Origin: Aricia agestis
Taxonomy: Eukaryota; Arthropoda; Insecta; Lepidoptera; Lycaenidae
Direction: 5' to 3'
NCBI RefSeq assembly: GCF_905147365.1
Contig: NC_056420.1
Span: 12,472,001-12,536,000, forward strand
Length of the DNA: 64,000 bases
The notes beneath the pieces are model-generated. The model was not told where the DNA came from and searched no databases. It saw only the letters and a program-made list of their open reading frames with translations. Shown here piece after piece: positions 22,901-36,600 of the stretch (the first letter of the stretch is position 1; each line of letters opens with the position of its first letter). Made by a program: the position numbers and the translations under genes.

Positions 22901-25900
22901 TGTTGCTGGTCGCCCCACACCTCCCCCGCGGGCGAAAACTAATAGGGTGAATGAGAGCCGCAAGGCTCCGAAGATACGCGAGACTAAGGAGAGCCGCAAG
23001 GCTACGAAGAGCCGCAAGGTGGAGTCTTCTCGGCTTGGCAAGGACGAGGGCAGAAGGTGCGATTAGGAGGGCTTCATACTGGTGAAGAGGAGGAAGAAGC
23101 CCGCCGCCCGCAACCATCGCGGCACCGCACCATACGTACCTGAGCTGCGTCTGCGGAGCGAGGTCCCCGCGACGCCCCTGTACATATCCCGCCTGCACTG
23201 GTCCATGGAGGTTAAGGACGTCATGGACTACATCCAGAAGAAGACGACTGAGGGTCTGAGGGTCGAGCGTCTGCAGTCTCGCCACAAGGTTAACTTCAGC
23301 TTCTTTGTGGTGAGAGTACCGACGAATCTTCTGTCGACTTTCGAGGCGCCGGAGTTCTGGCCGATGGATGTTATCGGAGGTTCGGAGACTCCGGAACGAA
23401 GCGAGTCACGTCGCCGGCAAAATGTAACACTGTTAGTTTTTAAGTATAATATATAAAATATGTATGTTAGTTTTAAGGTATTTATTATACAATTATATTA
23501 TGTATGTTAGATTTAAGGTATTTGTTATATGGGCCTCTGATGCCCGAATTAAATGATTTGATTTGATATTCAAATGCAACCCCCATTACAGATCTGTAAA
23601 CATAACAAATAATTAACTGTGATGTAAATGATATTATGATGTTTCATATTTTATTACTGCACTAATAAACAAAATAAATTTAATATTGTTAGCACAGCGC
23701 AATAAAAACACTGTTTTTATTGCTCTGGGATTGTTAGTATCAAGTGAAGATACTAGTGATGATAATCACTATAGAGTAGTATAGAGGATAGACTATAGAG
23801 TATATAAGCCATAAGGTCTCCCCTCCATCCGCAGTATCTCTATTCTCTACTGGTATGTGCTTGCAGTTCTAAAAACACGTATACATGTGCATGTACCTAG
23901 TGCCGCAAACAGGTCAAAAAGATATTTAAATTGATTGGATTTTATCATGTCTACTAACATAGTTTTTAAGTATTATAATTACTAACAAATTATGGACTTA
24001 GTCTGAAATATATTATTTATTTATTATTAAAAAAACCGGCCAAGTGCGAGTTAGATTCGCCCATGAAGGGTTCCGCAGCAGCAATAAGGTTTATTTTTAT
24101 GAAATCAAAAGGTTTTTGAATTATTTTTATATTTCAGTTGATTTAATGAAAGTTAATTTAAGGTTTACCATTTATGACGTATAAAAAAACTATTCGCTAG
24201 ATCTCGTTCAAACCAATTTTCGTTGGTAATCATATATATTTTTTAGACTTATCATGCCTTTAGAACACTTTAGAAGATAGAGGGGGGAGGGGGGACACAA
24301 ATTTTTCCACTTTTTTTTTATGAAATAAGGCGGCAAACGGGTCACCTGATGGAAAGTAACTTCCGTCGCCCATGGACACTCGCAGCATCAGAAGAGCTGC
24401 AGGTGCGTTGCCGGCCTTTTAAGAGGGAATAGGGTAATAGGGGAGGGTAGGGAAGAGAAGGGAATAGGGAAGGGATTAGGGTAGGGGATTGGGCCTCCGG
24501 TAAACTCACTCACTCGGCCCATTCGTGCCGAAGCATAGCTCTCCCACGTATATATACTTTGAAAGAGTCTCTCTCACAAACTCTTCAGGTTAGAAAAAAA
24601 TTAAGTATATTTAAAACTTCAATATGATTTTTGAAGACCTATTCATGGATACCCAACACGCATAGGTTGATGAAAAATAAAATGTTTGTTGGTTTAAGAG
24701 GTTTAGGTTTACTATTTATGACGCATAACATAACTACTTGCTAGATCTCGTTCAAACCAATTTTAGTTGGTAGTTTTTACAGTAATGTACATCATATATT
24801 TTTTTAGGCATATCGCGCCCTTACTTTAGAAGTTAGAGGGGGGGGGGGGGGGGGCACACATTTTACCACTTTGGAAGAGTCAGAAAGAAATTCAGAGTTA
24901 GAAAAAAATTATATTAGAAACCTCAATATGATTTTTGAAGAGCTATCAATAGATACCCTACACGCATAGGTTAGATGAAAAAAAATGTTTTTTGTTTTAG
25001 TTGTAGGTACCTATGGAGACCCTTAAAATATTTAATATTTTTTCCATTTTTGTATCAAAATCTTAATGCGGTTCACAGAATACATCTACTTACCAAGTTT
25101 CAATAGTATAGCTCTTATAGTTTCGGAGAAAAGTGGCTGTGACGTACGGACGGACAGACAGACAGACAAACAAACATGACGAATCTATAAGGGTTCCGTT
25201 TTTTGCCATTTGTCTACGCCCTACGGAACCCTAAAGACACTGTTTAAAGACTCACTCACTTCTGTTCAATAATTTTGAATTCAGATTCCAGAATAACTTT
25301 TGTATGAAAATACAGTGGTCTAATGCTTGCATTTCTATAAGCAATATCGAAATTTTCATACTATGCCTATCTTTAAGGACTCAGGAGCTCTGTTCAGTAA
25401 CTTCGGAAATTTTCATATTATGCCTATCTTTAAGGACTTGGTGCGAAAAATCTAAATAATAAAATTACAAAAAAAGGATATGGACGAACAGTCCATAGAC
25501 GGCCACCATTTTATAATAAAAAAAAAGTACTTAAAACAAGATCATTATCACACAATTTGTCACAATATATTTTCAATATTAGTCTACTGTCTACGTGTTA
25601 TTCTGATTGAAGTACCTATATAAGCTATATTATTGTAAAGATTCAATTATAATCCGTTCAGTAGTTTACGTGAAAGAGCAACAAACATCCACACGTCCAT
25701 ACATCCATTATCCAAACTTTAGCCTAGTAGGACTAATCCAAACTCGCGCAATTCACACGGCACACCATATTCAAAGACCGACACATTCGTGCTGAAGTTA
25801 AACATGTTTTTCAGATGCGCGACAGAGTGCGACGACCCCGCAGCCAACTACACGGTGCCTCATGATGAGAATGGAGTACCAGCGAAATGCCTCCGCTACG

Positions 25901-27533
25901 CGCCCGCCAACATCTCGCTTACCAACGACACATGTTCGCCACACATGTTTGACAACACAACGGAGATTGAGTGCGACTCGTACATTTATTTTGAAGACCA
26001 CTCCATCGTTAAGGAGGTAATTTTCTTTATTTTTAACACGCTTTTATAAGCTTGGGACATAGTAAAAGGAGGGGAAGTAAGTTATCTTCATACAAAGGCA
26101 CCGCGCGCGGCTTGAATGTGTGCGTCATAGTATCAATGCGTCGCGTCGCCACGTACGGCACCCAACAAAATCTCGGCCACTTTTACTAGGCTGGTACCGC
26201 CGAGATTTTGTTGTGTGCCGTACGTGGCGACGCGGACGCATTGATACTATGGCTATATTCTGTGCTATGGCGCACACATGCAAGCTGCGCGCGGTGCCTT
26301 TGTATGAAGATAACTTACTTCCCCTCCTTTTACTATGCTTGGGATGTCTGTATGTAACGGAATCTAAGAATCTAAAATGGTGCTCAAAGAGCACGATTTT
26401 TATTTTACCTATCACCATTCACCAGTAATCTAATGAATTCGAAACTTTGCATTACGTATGACAAATGACAATGCAATAATCTGTAAAAAATTGACTATTA
26501 TTATTTAGTTATGCTGTACTTGTTTCTAACCAACTTCCAAAAAGGAGGAGGTTATAAATATTCCGCTGTGGATGTAATATTTTGGTGATATCCAGTAGCC
26601 AAATCTGTTTTCTGGATGTTTGAACACAGCGGAAAATCTGGCCATTTTTTTTTGGGTCTTTGAACGTTCATACCTTATTTAATAATTAAATCATGAAAAA
26701 AAGGAAAACATAGGGACATTGTATTAGTGGCCGTAGATATTCAGGAAAAAAATTATAACTCTACTAGCAGTATCCAGGGAGGAAACAGGGGACAACGTTT
26801 GTATGGGAAAAAAGGGCGGTATGGACTCCTCTTAAGACCAACATTAATTAGTTTACCAACTACACTTACTGCTACAAAATATAATCGTAATTACTAATTA
26901 TTAATTACCAACATTTGTAAGCTCTTCCAAATTCCAATGCATTTAACATAATATTGGAATTAATTATTTGATCCATGCTACATTACATAATAATTAATAA
27001 TATGCTTATTAAATACAATGACGCAAACAATTATTATATTTCGGTAACAATTTTTGGCCAAATATGCGGAAGCAATAGTAACACCTGTGTAGACATAGAC
27101 ATTTACCTATTGTCTACTATAATATTATCACTCATCAGGCTATTACGTATGTTTCAACTTTTAAGAGCCCTTGTTTATTTGCCCTACGATGAACTCACAT
27201 GATTGCTATCAAGCTTGTCTGTTTGCAGAAAACACAATCATAGACAAATACAAGTTTATAAACGCCTGTAAAATGTCCATCGTTGCCCAACGTGAAGAGG
27301 CCGCTTATATATTACGAGCTTTTGCCCGCGGCTTCGCTCGCGTTAAGAAGTATTATTATATACAAACTTTCATCCCCTATTTGAACCCCTTGGGGTTGGA
27401 ATTTATTAAAATCCTTTATTAGCGGATGCCTACGTCATAACATCTACCTGCATGCCAAATTTCAGCCCGATCCGTCCAGTGGTTTGGGCTGTGCGTTGAT
27501 AGATCACTATGTCAATCAGTCAGTCACATTTGA

Positions 27534-27605
<72 letters not shown>

Positions 27606-30600
27606 TTACTATTATAGCTGTGCCCCGCGGTGTTCTTGACACAAAACTCTCAAACTTGTATCTAAAAAGAGTCAGGAGTTCTCTCAGCACCTTCCGAACT
27701 ATGGTATACCATGGTGCAAAATCGTACTTGTTGGTAGCATATGCTCAGGAAACTGATGTCACCACAATATGTTTCCATATAAATTAGGAGTTCCCTCGGT
27801 TACTTATGAATCCCTTCATCAGGACACCACTTTTGTGTGGTACCAAATTAGGATGATACCCTATACACCAAAAGTAGTGTCTTTTGTTATAGCGGCAACA
27901 GAAATACATTTTTTTAATGTAGACTATATACCTAGCTGTCGCGGTTTTTGAGATACAACGTGACACACAGACGGGCACACAACGAAGTCTTATAATTGTC
28001 CCGTTAATACCCTTGAGTACGGGACCCTAAAAACCATTACGTGCTCAAACATAACCTTAAAAATACTTGAATAAATATTGTAATTTGTTGCCATATTGTT
28101 CAAACAAACATTGGGGAAATAATATTTGGACGAATTTGCAAATAGTGACATATTTTGGTGTTTGAATTTGAACGTAACTTGGTCAATATTTTTTCGGTGA
28201 CATTTTAAAATCATGGTCAATGTAGTGGTCAATGTTATATGACCTGACCACGACCTGACAACATTTAAATAATATGACAAACATAGAATAATATTATCAT
28301 TATTGTAACCAAATCATTTTGAACACAAGAACACACCGTAGGATAGACAAAATGACAGACTGCCAAAGAAAATCTGTCAGTGTTATTAAGTAAGGAAATA
28401 ACTACCTACTCATTCTACTTTAAGGCCCACCACACATTCCCACCACTGCAACTCCTGTGTCGCCAGGATCAACAGTGGTTACCAACCACGAAAACCCTTT
28501 GATATGATCTCAGGGAGCCCGAGGGACAAGCTAAATCTGTCTTGGGACCCGCAACGAAATTAATCAGAAGAAATGTAGGAGGAGTAGGAGATATCCAATT
28601 TCCCTCCCCAAGCAAAGCGGGAGACAGCCAAATTATAATGACATTGATGTCCGAACAAAGGTGGAAGCACCACGGGAAAAAAAATTAGTTATACTTAATA
28701 CAATATGCCTACTTCATAAAAAAAAAACTAGGTACCTACTCATCTAGAGAAGTTGCGAGAAGTGTTGCTTTCTTATCTGTCTTCAGTCTATTGACATTTT
28801 TAGTAAATATACCTAAAACTACTTACTAGTTATTACTACTACACTATACTCGGCGAAACATGGCGGTAGCGGTCATTGACTCCCTGTCAAAAACTTGTCA
28901 TTATCTATATAAACCGCGATTGACAATGAAGTGTCATACGTTATCAATCGCGGCTTTGTATAGAAAATGACAAGTTTTTTGACAGGGAGTCAATGACCGC
29001 TAGCGCCATGTTTCGCCGAGTATATTATAGCGCTAGGTATTTTCCATAGCAATACCATCAACGTAATTTTATCAAGTAATAACCACATTTGTAAATTGCC
29101 ACAACACATAAAGGCTGAGGAACGAATTGATTACTTCAGACTTGAGAATTTTGATTAAAATCACTGGCGTTTTTGATAAAACATCACCCCCTATTTGTGG
29201 AAGAAACCAATCCACATTTTAGATAGAAAACCTTTCTTTGTGTCTACTGCTTCAAATTCAATTGCCATATTTAGGGTGGGTTGCACCAGAGGCGTAGTTA
29301 AAGTTAAAGTTATGGTTATAGTTAAGGCTAATTTAACTTTAACCATAACTTTGACCTCAGAATTTGACAGAAGATGTTGCTGGTCCGACAAGGCTTTATA
29401 AGAACGTGGGCGGGGGCGCTGCTGGTAAAGGAGAACTGTCAAAAATGGCGTTTTTGTATGATGACAGCATTAGTTCCTTTTTTCGCCACGTGCATTTAAA
29501 GCCTTGTCGAGCTCTTTATGGTTATGGTTAAATATGGCGTCTTGGTGGCGTCCATTTTTAACTTTAACCAAAGATTTGACATTTTGCATTGTAGTTAAAG
29601 TTATAGTTAAAGTTACAATTATAGTTCAAGCAGTGACGGATTAAGACTACTTGATGCCCTAAGCAATCCATGCCTGTGTACCCCCCCCCCCCCCCATCCG
29701 TATGTCAACTAGAATCTGTCTTGAAGCTTTTACCACCTAAAAACATTAGTTCTTTTTTAGAAACTTTTTTTGGTGAGGTTTTTGGTGAAGTGAGAGTGGT
29801 GAGACGTGATGCCCTAAGGACGGATGTTTTTTGTCCTTCTTCTGGTGCCCCCTCAGACGTGATGCCCTAGGCAATTGCTTAATTTGATTAAGGGTTAATC
29901 CGTCACTGAGTTCAAGTAAGTTGGTGCAACCCACCCTTAGCCAATAGTGTGATGGCGCCTCAGAAGTCAGAACAGCAAAATCGGTTCGGCGGTTTGGGGA
30001 TGATTGGCGTGAAGAGGTAACAGACATACGGACACTTTCGCATTTATAATATTAATGAAGTACTTACATTCATAAAATTATTCGTTCAAAGCTTGTCTTG
30101 ATTTACAATACGACACGATCACGATATCGTATCGTCGGTAATAAAAAAAACACTTATGGCACTTAAGGCACATATTCGCAACAACATATATTTAAAACGC
30201 ACACAATGTCAAAATGTGCCATTTATGTTAAATTGAGTGTTACCACTTACCGTGTTATTAAAATGATAATGCATGTCGTTTTGTTATAATAACCGAGTTT
30301 TGTTGCCTCATGAATCATTGTTTACAAATAGTTTATTGTAATTTCATATAATTAATTCTATGTGACTCCTAGTCCTAGAGGTCATGTGATTAAATCGTAA
30401 TTATGGTAGCTGATTGATTGGTTTAAAGGAGGAAAATGTGAAAATCCTGTAAATGTGTTTTAGAAAAATCTTTGATAGCTTTTGATTAGGAAAAAGTTAA
30501 AAATACACGTGTAAAAACATGTCATTATTTTAGAACTAGATGACGTCCGTAACTCCTGGCTTACGCCAAAATAAATCGCACCGTAAATATTTCCGGAATG

Positions 30601-33600
30601 AAAAGTATCCTCTGTCCAGGGTTGCCATCCCGTTGGATTAGGTTAGGATCATTTCCCCGGATTTGTCCTAGTTTGAAGGGCGTCCGGGGTGCGTCCGGCC
30701 GGGTTTTTGAAAAGTGTCCGGTTGAAATCCAGACACTTTTGATGAGAGAAATTTAACTTTTAAGTTATGCGGCAACACGGACTTGAGTTAGTCAGATTTT
30801 TACAAATTCTTGTTGGAAAAGCATAAATTGGCCAGACGTTATCGTAAATACTGTTTAAGAGGTGTCCGGGGAAATAACCACATCTCGGCCAAATGTCCGG
30901 GAATTTTGTCGTGCCTGACCGGCGAAGGGAATTTGAGTGATGGCAACCCTACCTCTGTCCTTTCCCGGGACTCAAAGTATCTTCATTCATACATGCTTCA
31001 TACCGAATTTAAGCAAAATCGGTTGAGAGGTTTCGATGTGAAGAGGTAACTGAGATACACACTTCCGCGTTTATAGTATTAGCTGTGATATTAGTATGGA
31101 TATTTCGTTAAAAGACTTTCTAGTGCTTAAATACTTTTGGGCTGGTCAAACCCTATCTTTGTCTATAATAAACCTATAGAGATAATATATGGTAATAATT
31201 TAATTAATAAATAATAATATGATTGAATCACATATATGCTTAGAAAAACTTATTTTGATCATGTTTTGACCTTACTTTTTGAGTGATGCGGATATAAGGT
31301 ACTCACAAACACGACCTACAAAAACTCTAGAAATCATACTCAGCCTTTAGTACTTGCATCGGTCATATTTCCAGGGAAATACGAAGATGGTTATTTTTTG
31401 TACGTTTAGATTTACAAGGATGTTTGATGTTTTGGTTCATAGATGAGTTATTTGTTGTAGGCGCATGGATACAAAGTAGGCAGTAGCTGGCATTAAAATA
31501 GGCGCCAGCGGTAGTTTCTCATTTTGGCTACATGCAGAGGCAGATGTCTCAATGTCAGCCAAGTATCTGCATATGCCCTTTGGCCAAGGCATTAAACAGT
31601 TGTATTTTGTCTCCGAAGGGGCTGTTTCACCATTTTCTGATAAAGTGCCGAATAGGCTATTCACAACTTTTTTGACAGATTCTCCTTACTTCATCTGTCA
31701 AGTTAAGTGGTGGATAGCCTATTCGGCACTTATCAGGAAATGGTGAAACGGGTCCTAAGTAACATTTTACATAAGCACTGTTACGTTTTGGCTATGCACC
31801 ACATCAGCCTAGTAGGTCTGTGTTTCGCTTCTATGTATTGCCTAGTGCCTACTACTTCAGTTCAAGTAGCAGTATAAATGCATTACATACACCTGTCACA
31901 ATTTTCAACCGACTTCCAAAAGGGAGGAATTTGTAACTTGTAGTTCGTGTGTTAATTTTTTCCCCTTTTTTTCAGTTCAATCTTGGCTGCCAAGATTGGA
32001 AGCGGACGCTAGTAGGTACTGTCCACAACGCTGGATTTTTCATCTCCATACCCCTGGTTGGGCTCATCTCAGATAGATATGGCCGCCGCATGGCGCTGGT
32101 CTTCGCGATTGTCTCCAGTGGAATATTCGGCGTCATCAGAGCATTCTCCATCAACTATGAGATGTTCATCGTACTGGAGTTTCTGGAACCGGCCCTGGGT
32201 GGTGGGGTTTATACTGCATGCTTTGTTTTGGGTAAGTTACCTACACTCATAGATACGCAATCGTTTTCGTAATGCCAAAAGTAGGACTTTCGTCAATTTC
32301 CTTATAATAATATACTTAAGTATATTATCCGATAATAATAATATCTTCCGATAAGTTTAGGATAAGTTATAGGTTGCCGAGAGTATGGAGAAAATATAGG
32401 TACGGTACACAATTATGTATGTCTATTGTCTAGACCATAAAGTTAATATACGTAGCGGAATAGAACAACAATCTCGAGCTGTCAAACGAAACCAAAATTG
32501 GTTCTCATCTGTCATCTGTGTGATAAACATGTGTACGTATACACTTACACAAGCATGATTGAACATGAATTCTATGAGATTAAATTGTCAACGTGCGGCA
32601 CGTGCCCACTGTACGTCAAAAAAAGAGTGGTGCTGTCATGTATCACACGTCTCTTTTTACCACACAGTGTTACTGATAGTGACATCTCTCTTGTTCAGGC
32701 CTTTGTTTCTCTATTCCGCTAGGTATATTAACTTTATGGTCTAGACATACATTGTGTATATTATTTTCTCTATGGTCTCGGCAACCTTTATCTTATATAA
32801 AACTCTACGAGAGACTAGCTCTGCCGAGACCAACGAGCAGCTTGGCAACAAGCACGTAGAGTTTTGCTTGCTACAAGCATATTGAACGTGTACAGTGTTT
32901 GATTGATGCTTGAGTCAAGCATTTACATAATTATTCGCTTCCTCCGCACTTGATGAGATTTTGTATTTTAAAAGCTTTTATTTAACTTGCTCTGTAGTCT
33001 GTATGTATGTAAAAGTGGAATTTTGGAACTTAATTTTGAAGTAGATATATTTATCCGATTGACCTGAAATTTTGCATACTAGTTCAGTTTGGATGACAAT
33101 GCACGATATGGTTATGTGACATCACTCTAAATCCAATATGGCCGACCATCCAAGATGGCGAAATAGTTATTTTGCTTTTGCTTGAAGTCAAGGTGCTTGC
33201 CGCCAAGCTGCTTGTTCGTCTCGGAACCCCTTAAGATATTATGTTAACCTGCTAAGTCCTAAATTTGTTCTGAAACAACAATTACCTTTAACATCTACTT
33301 CTGTATAGTTTTCAAAGATTATTTATTATTAAATTAATAATATTATGTTCTTCTTATAATAGATTTGAGATTCTTATAATAGTTTTGGCTTTAACAAAAA
33401 ATAGAAGAACCTACTTTAAGTATATTTAAACTTTACTTCAAAATAAACCTCCTGAAACTGTGATCGTAATCAATAAACAGTTCAGATAAAAACAAACTAT
33501 TTTCGTCGTTAACTTTTACCAATTAAGTTTTTTCATCGTCTTATTTACTGTCAGCTAAGGTCATAACGCGGAACAGTTAAAACGTTCTAACTTCTAATAT

Positions 33601-36600
33601 GGTTCAAATGTAAGTTCCTATACCTAGAAAGGTAATCAACTATCAGATTTCCTTGTAAGGATACACGGTTCCTTGTTGGTCTTCCTAAATCACAGATACA
33701 TTATTTATCGATATCTATTAATATATTAGGACTAGCTAACCCGACATACGTTGTCCTGTCTTAACGATGATTATTTAATTTGAATTGGTATAATTAAGAA
33801 AAAAAGATTAAAATTAGTAAGTATCTCCATGCCAAATTTCATCGAATAGATTTAATAGTTTAGGCGAAAATCATAAAAGTTTATTGTGCAGGAACCGTAC
33901 ATTTTCCGGGACAAAAAGTATTCCTTGTCCTTTCCCGAGACTCAAAGTATCTCCATACCAAATTGTTCTGCCACCAAAAAAGTTTAAAAATCGCTGCATT
34001 AGGTTAAAGATACACCTTATATTTTGCAATGGATCGTTTCAATCCGTTAAATTGAAATGGTATTTAAACTGGTTTCTGAGAAAAAAGTTTTTCTTTGAAA
34101 TTTTAGGTAGTAGAAATACCAGTTTACTTGCGAATTGCGGATCAATCGCAAAATTAAACAGATCGTTTATCACGATGACGTCTTCTCTTCTCATAACATT
34201 GAGAGACACCCAGCCCCCAGTCTATATCATCCAATTGCCTTCCCAAATAATACAGCGGGGCTAAAATGGTCGCTTTGAAGAATTATGATATGTATCATAA
34301 TATATGATTCATTTTTCTAAAATCGCAAAATGCAACTCTGCTTGCAATTCATTATTGTATTTTTGTACTGATTTGACATTTTGTCAGTTTGACAGTTTTG
34401 ACAATTCATTTGCTGAATTGATTGAGAGGAATTGTGACCATTTTAGCCCCGCAGGTCATCTGGTATAATCTTAGAATAATAATCCAATCCTAGGTTCCAA
34501 GTCCCAATCATGCAAATCATTCAAATTCATTAGAACGTCAAATATTGCACACCGTGTGCCTTTCAAGAGCCTTGAGCTCTTGAACTATTTGCACCCAGGT
34601 ATTATGTATAATGAAATTCAAGTACATATCACATACCTAGCCTATGTACTACCAGAGAAGTTAATTTATAGGCAGATGAGGGACCTACGTAAAATGGTCA
34701 CTTTACGTCAATACTCAATACCAGCCGAATCACGAATATTAACATGAATTGAAATAACCCGATCAAAATATGACGTAGGTCCGCCTGGCGCCTTCTGCCT
34801 AGGAATCAATTTCATCGATGGTACACTGGTACATATTATTATTATTAAAAATGTATTAACTAAGTATTATGTTATTACATAGTTATTAGGTTGTCCTTTT
34901 TTACGTGGAACAGGATGTTTCTTACTTCTTTAAGGCAAGTCAAATAACTGGTAACCAAGTCGCGATTTTGCTACTTTTGAATTTTGATATTAAATGGATT
35001 TTTAGGGTTCCGTACCTAAAGGGTAAAACGGGACCCTATTACTAAGACTTCGATGTCTGTCCGCCTGTCCGTCCGTCCGTCTGACGTCTCCATGCTGTAA
35101 CTCAAAAACTGCTGTAGCTAGACTTCTGAAATTTTCACAGATTGTGTATATCTGTTGCTGCTGTAACAACAAATACTAAAAATAAAATAAGTAAATTGAA
35201 TATTCCCATACAACAAACGTGTTTTTTTTTTGCTATTTTTCCCTCCATATCATTAACGGCAACACATAGGCACTTGAAATGTTCACAAAATACTCAGTTG
35301 TATACTTTTATAATTAACAATAACATTAAAATAAACAAATAACTAAGGGTAAGCTAGGTAAGTAAGTTAAGCTATAAATCCTATACAAAAACACAATTTT
35401 AGCCTATGTTTGCTCTATAGCGGTACGGAAGTCGGAACCTTTATGCGCGAGTCCAACTCGCACTTGGCTGATTTTTTTAACTCGCCTCGTGGCTTCAGTC
35501 ATTACAATAAGAACCTTTATTTGCAAAAATATGAAATAGTACTATATTATGTTATTTGCGGCTTCAACCATTGAACAAAATATAACGGTCTGTCCTTCTC
35601 AACAACTAATATTGTGTACAAGTTCTTATCTTTCCCGATTCTGTTATTAATATTATTATTGTTCTTTAGTATAAAAGAACCTCCCTCCTAGAAAAATTTG
35701 GAAGTCATTTAAAAGTGTACGCAATATTCTCTAGTTTACCTGTTACATAACATTTACGAATCAACGTCGCCCATGTCCAATGCAACCAAATTAACCTTTA
35801 ACGCCTCATCAGCCGCTTGACTAATTGCGTTTTTGTCACTTCCGTTCACACAAAAAGTTTGGATCTAGACAAATGTCACGCTGGACGACTGTAGGCTCAA
35901 AATAAGACAAAAATAGCAGGAAAATATGAATATTGCTTAAAATACATCAAGCGTGTTGTCACCAGTTGTGTGATCATTTGATTCGTGAAAGATAAGTAAT
36001 AAAAGAGAAATAATATAAGTAAAGATAAACTAAGCTAGGGGAACTTTTATTCAATCAAATTAAATATTAATTTGAAGTAATTCTTGAAAAACGAATAAGT
36101 ATTTAGTATTTAGGTAAGTACTGATATTAATTTAAAATTCAAAAATTCAACGTGTAATGATGCCTACCGTCGGTTCGGAAAATAGCTTGGCGAAAAGAAC
36201 AGGCGCAAGAAACTCGCTCGGAGCTATCTTTTTCTAAAAAGATAGTCATTCGATGGATTTGCCAAGTAAAGCCGTATAAGCTTTGTTGTTTACAGAAATC
36301 GGCTTCAATACCTAATATCATATAATATTTTTTAATATATCATGCAATGTTTCATTCCAGCACTGGAGCTCGTCGGACCCAAGGGCAGAGTTTTCGTCAG
36401 CCTCCTATTCAACACAATGTTTATCCTTGGAGGAGTCACCGTCACTCTGCTGTCCTGGTGGCTACAGAGCTGGAGATATCTACTCCTGGTCATCTACACG
36501 CCCGCCATCTTCCTTCTCTTCTACCTATTTATGCTCACAGAGAGCTTCAGATGGCTATTCAGTAAAGGCCGCTATGAGGAAGGCTTGAACGTCCTCAAGA

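Larger units (their letters stand above)
24032..25236 (-). repeat. Long 'CCGGCCAAGTGCGAGT' repeat with insertion and internal duplication
   Basis: It begins AAAAACCGGCCAAGTGCGAG and ends CTACGGAACCCTAAA, the typical edges of a lepidopteran repeat of the GGTTCCGTACC group. The block CTAGATCTCGTTCAAACCAA plus a G-rich tract and ACACAnnTTTnCCACTTT occurs twice (about 24170-24310 and 24715-24885). A modular repeat is inserted after the first (24308-24547). Confidence 0.7.
29271..29940. mobile_element. MITE 'TTAGGGTGGGTTGCACCA' carrying two nested elements
   Basis: Ends match the intact 164-bp member at 20929-21092. The interior is split by a 124-bp element (29386-29509) and by an hAT-like element (29631-29908). 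Confidence 0.85.

Noticed and set aside
22308..23456. Host or viral gag gene
   Set aside because: No protease, RT or LTRs; the frame is broken and the sequence fits a lepidopteran retroelement ORF1 better.
26120..26428. Overlapping open frames on both strands in intron 2
   Set aside because: They are the two arms of the foldback element read in frame by chance.
33884..34264. A 126-codon open frame
   Set aside because: It starts inside a dispersed repeat and shows no domain or splice support.
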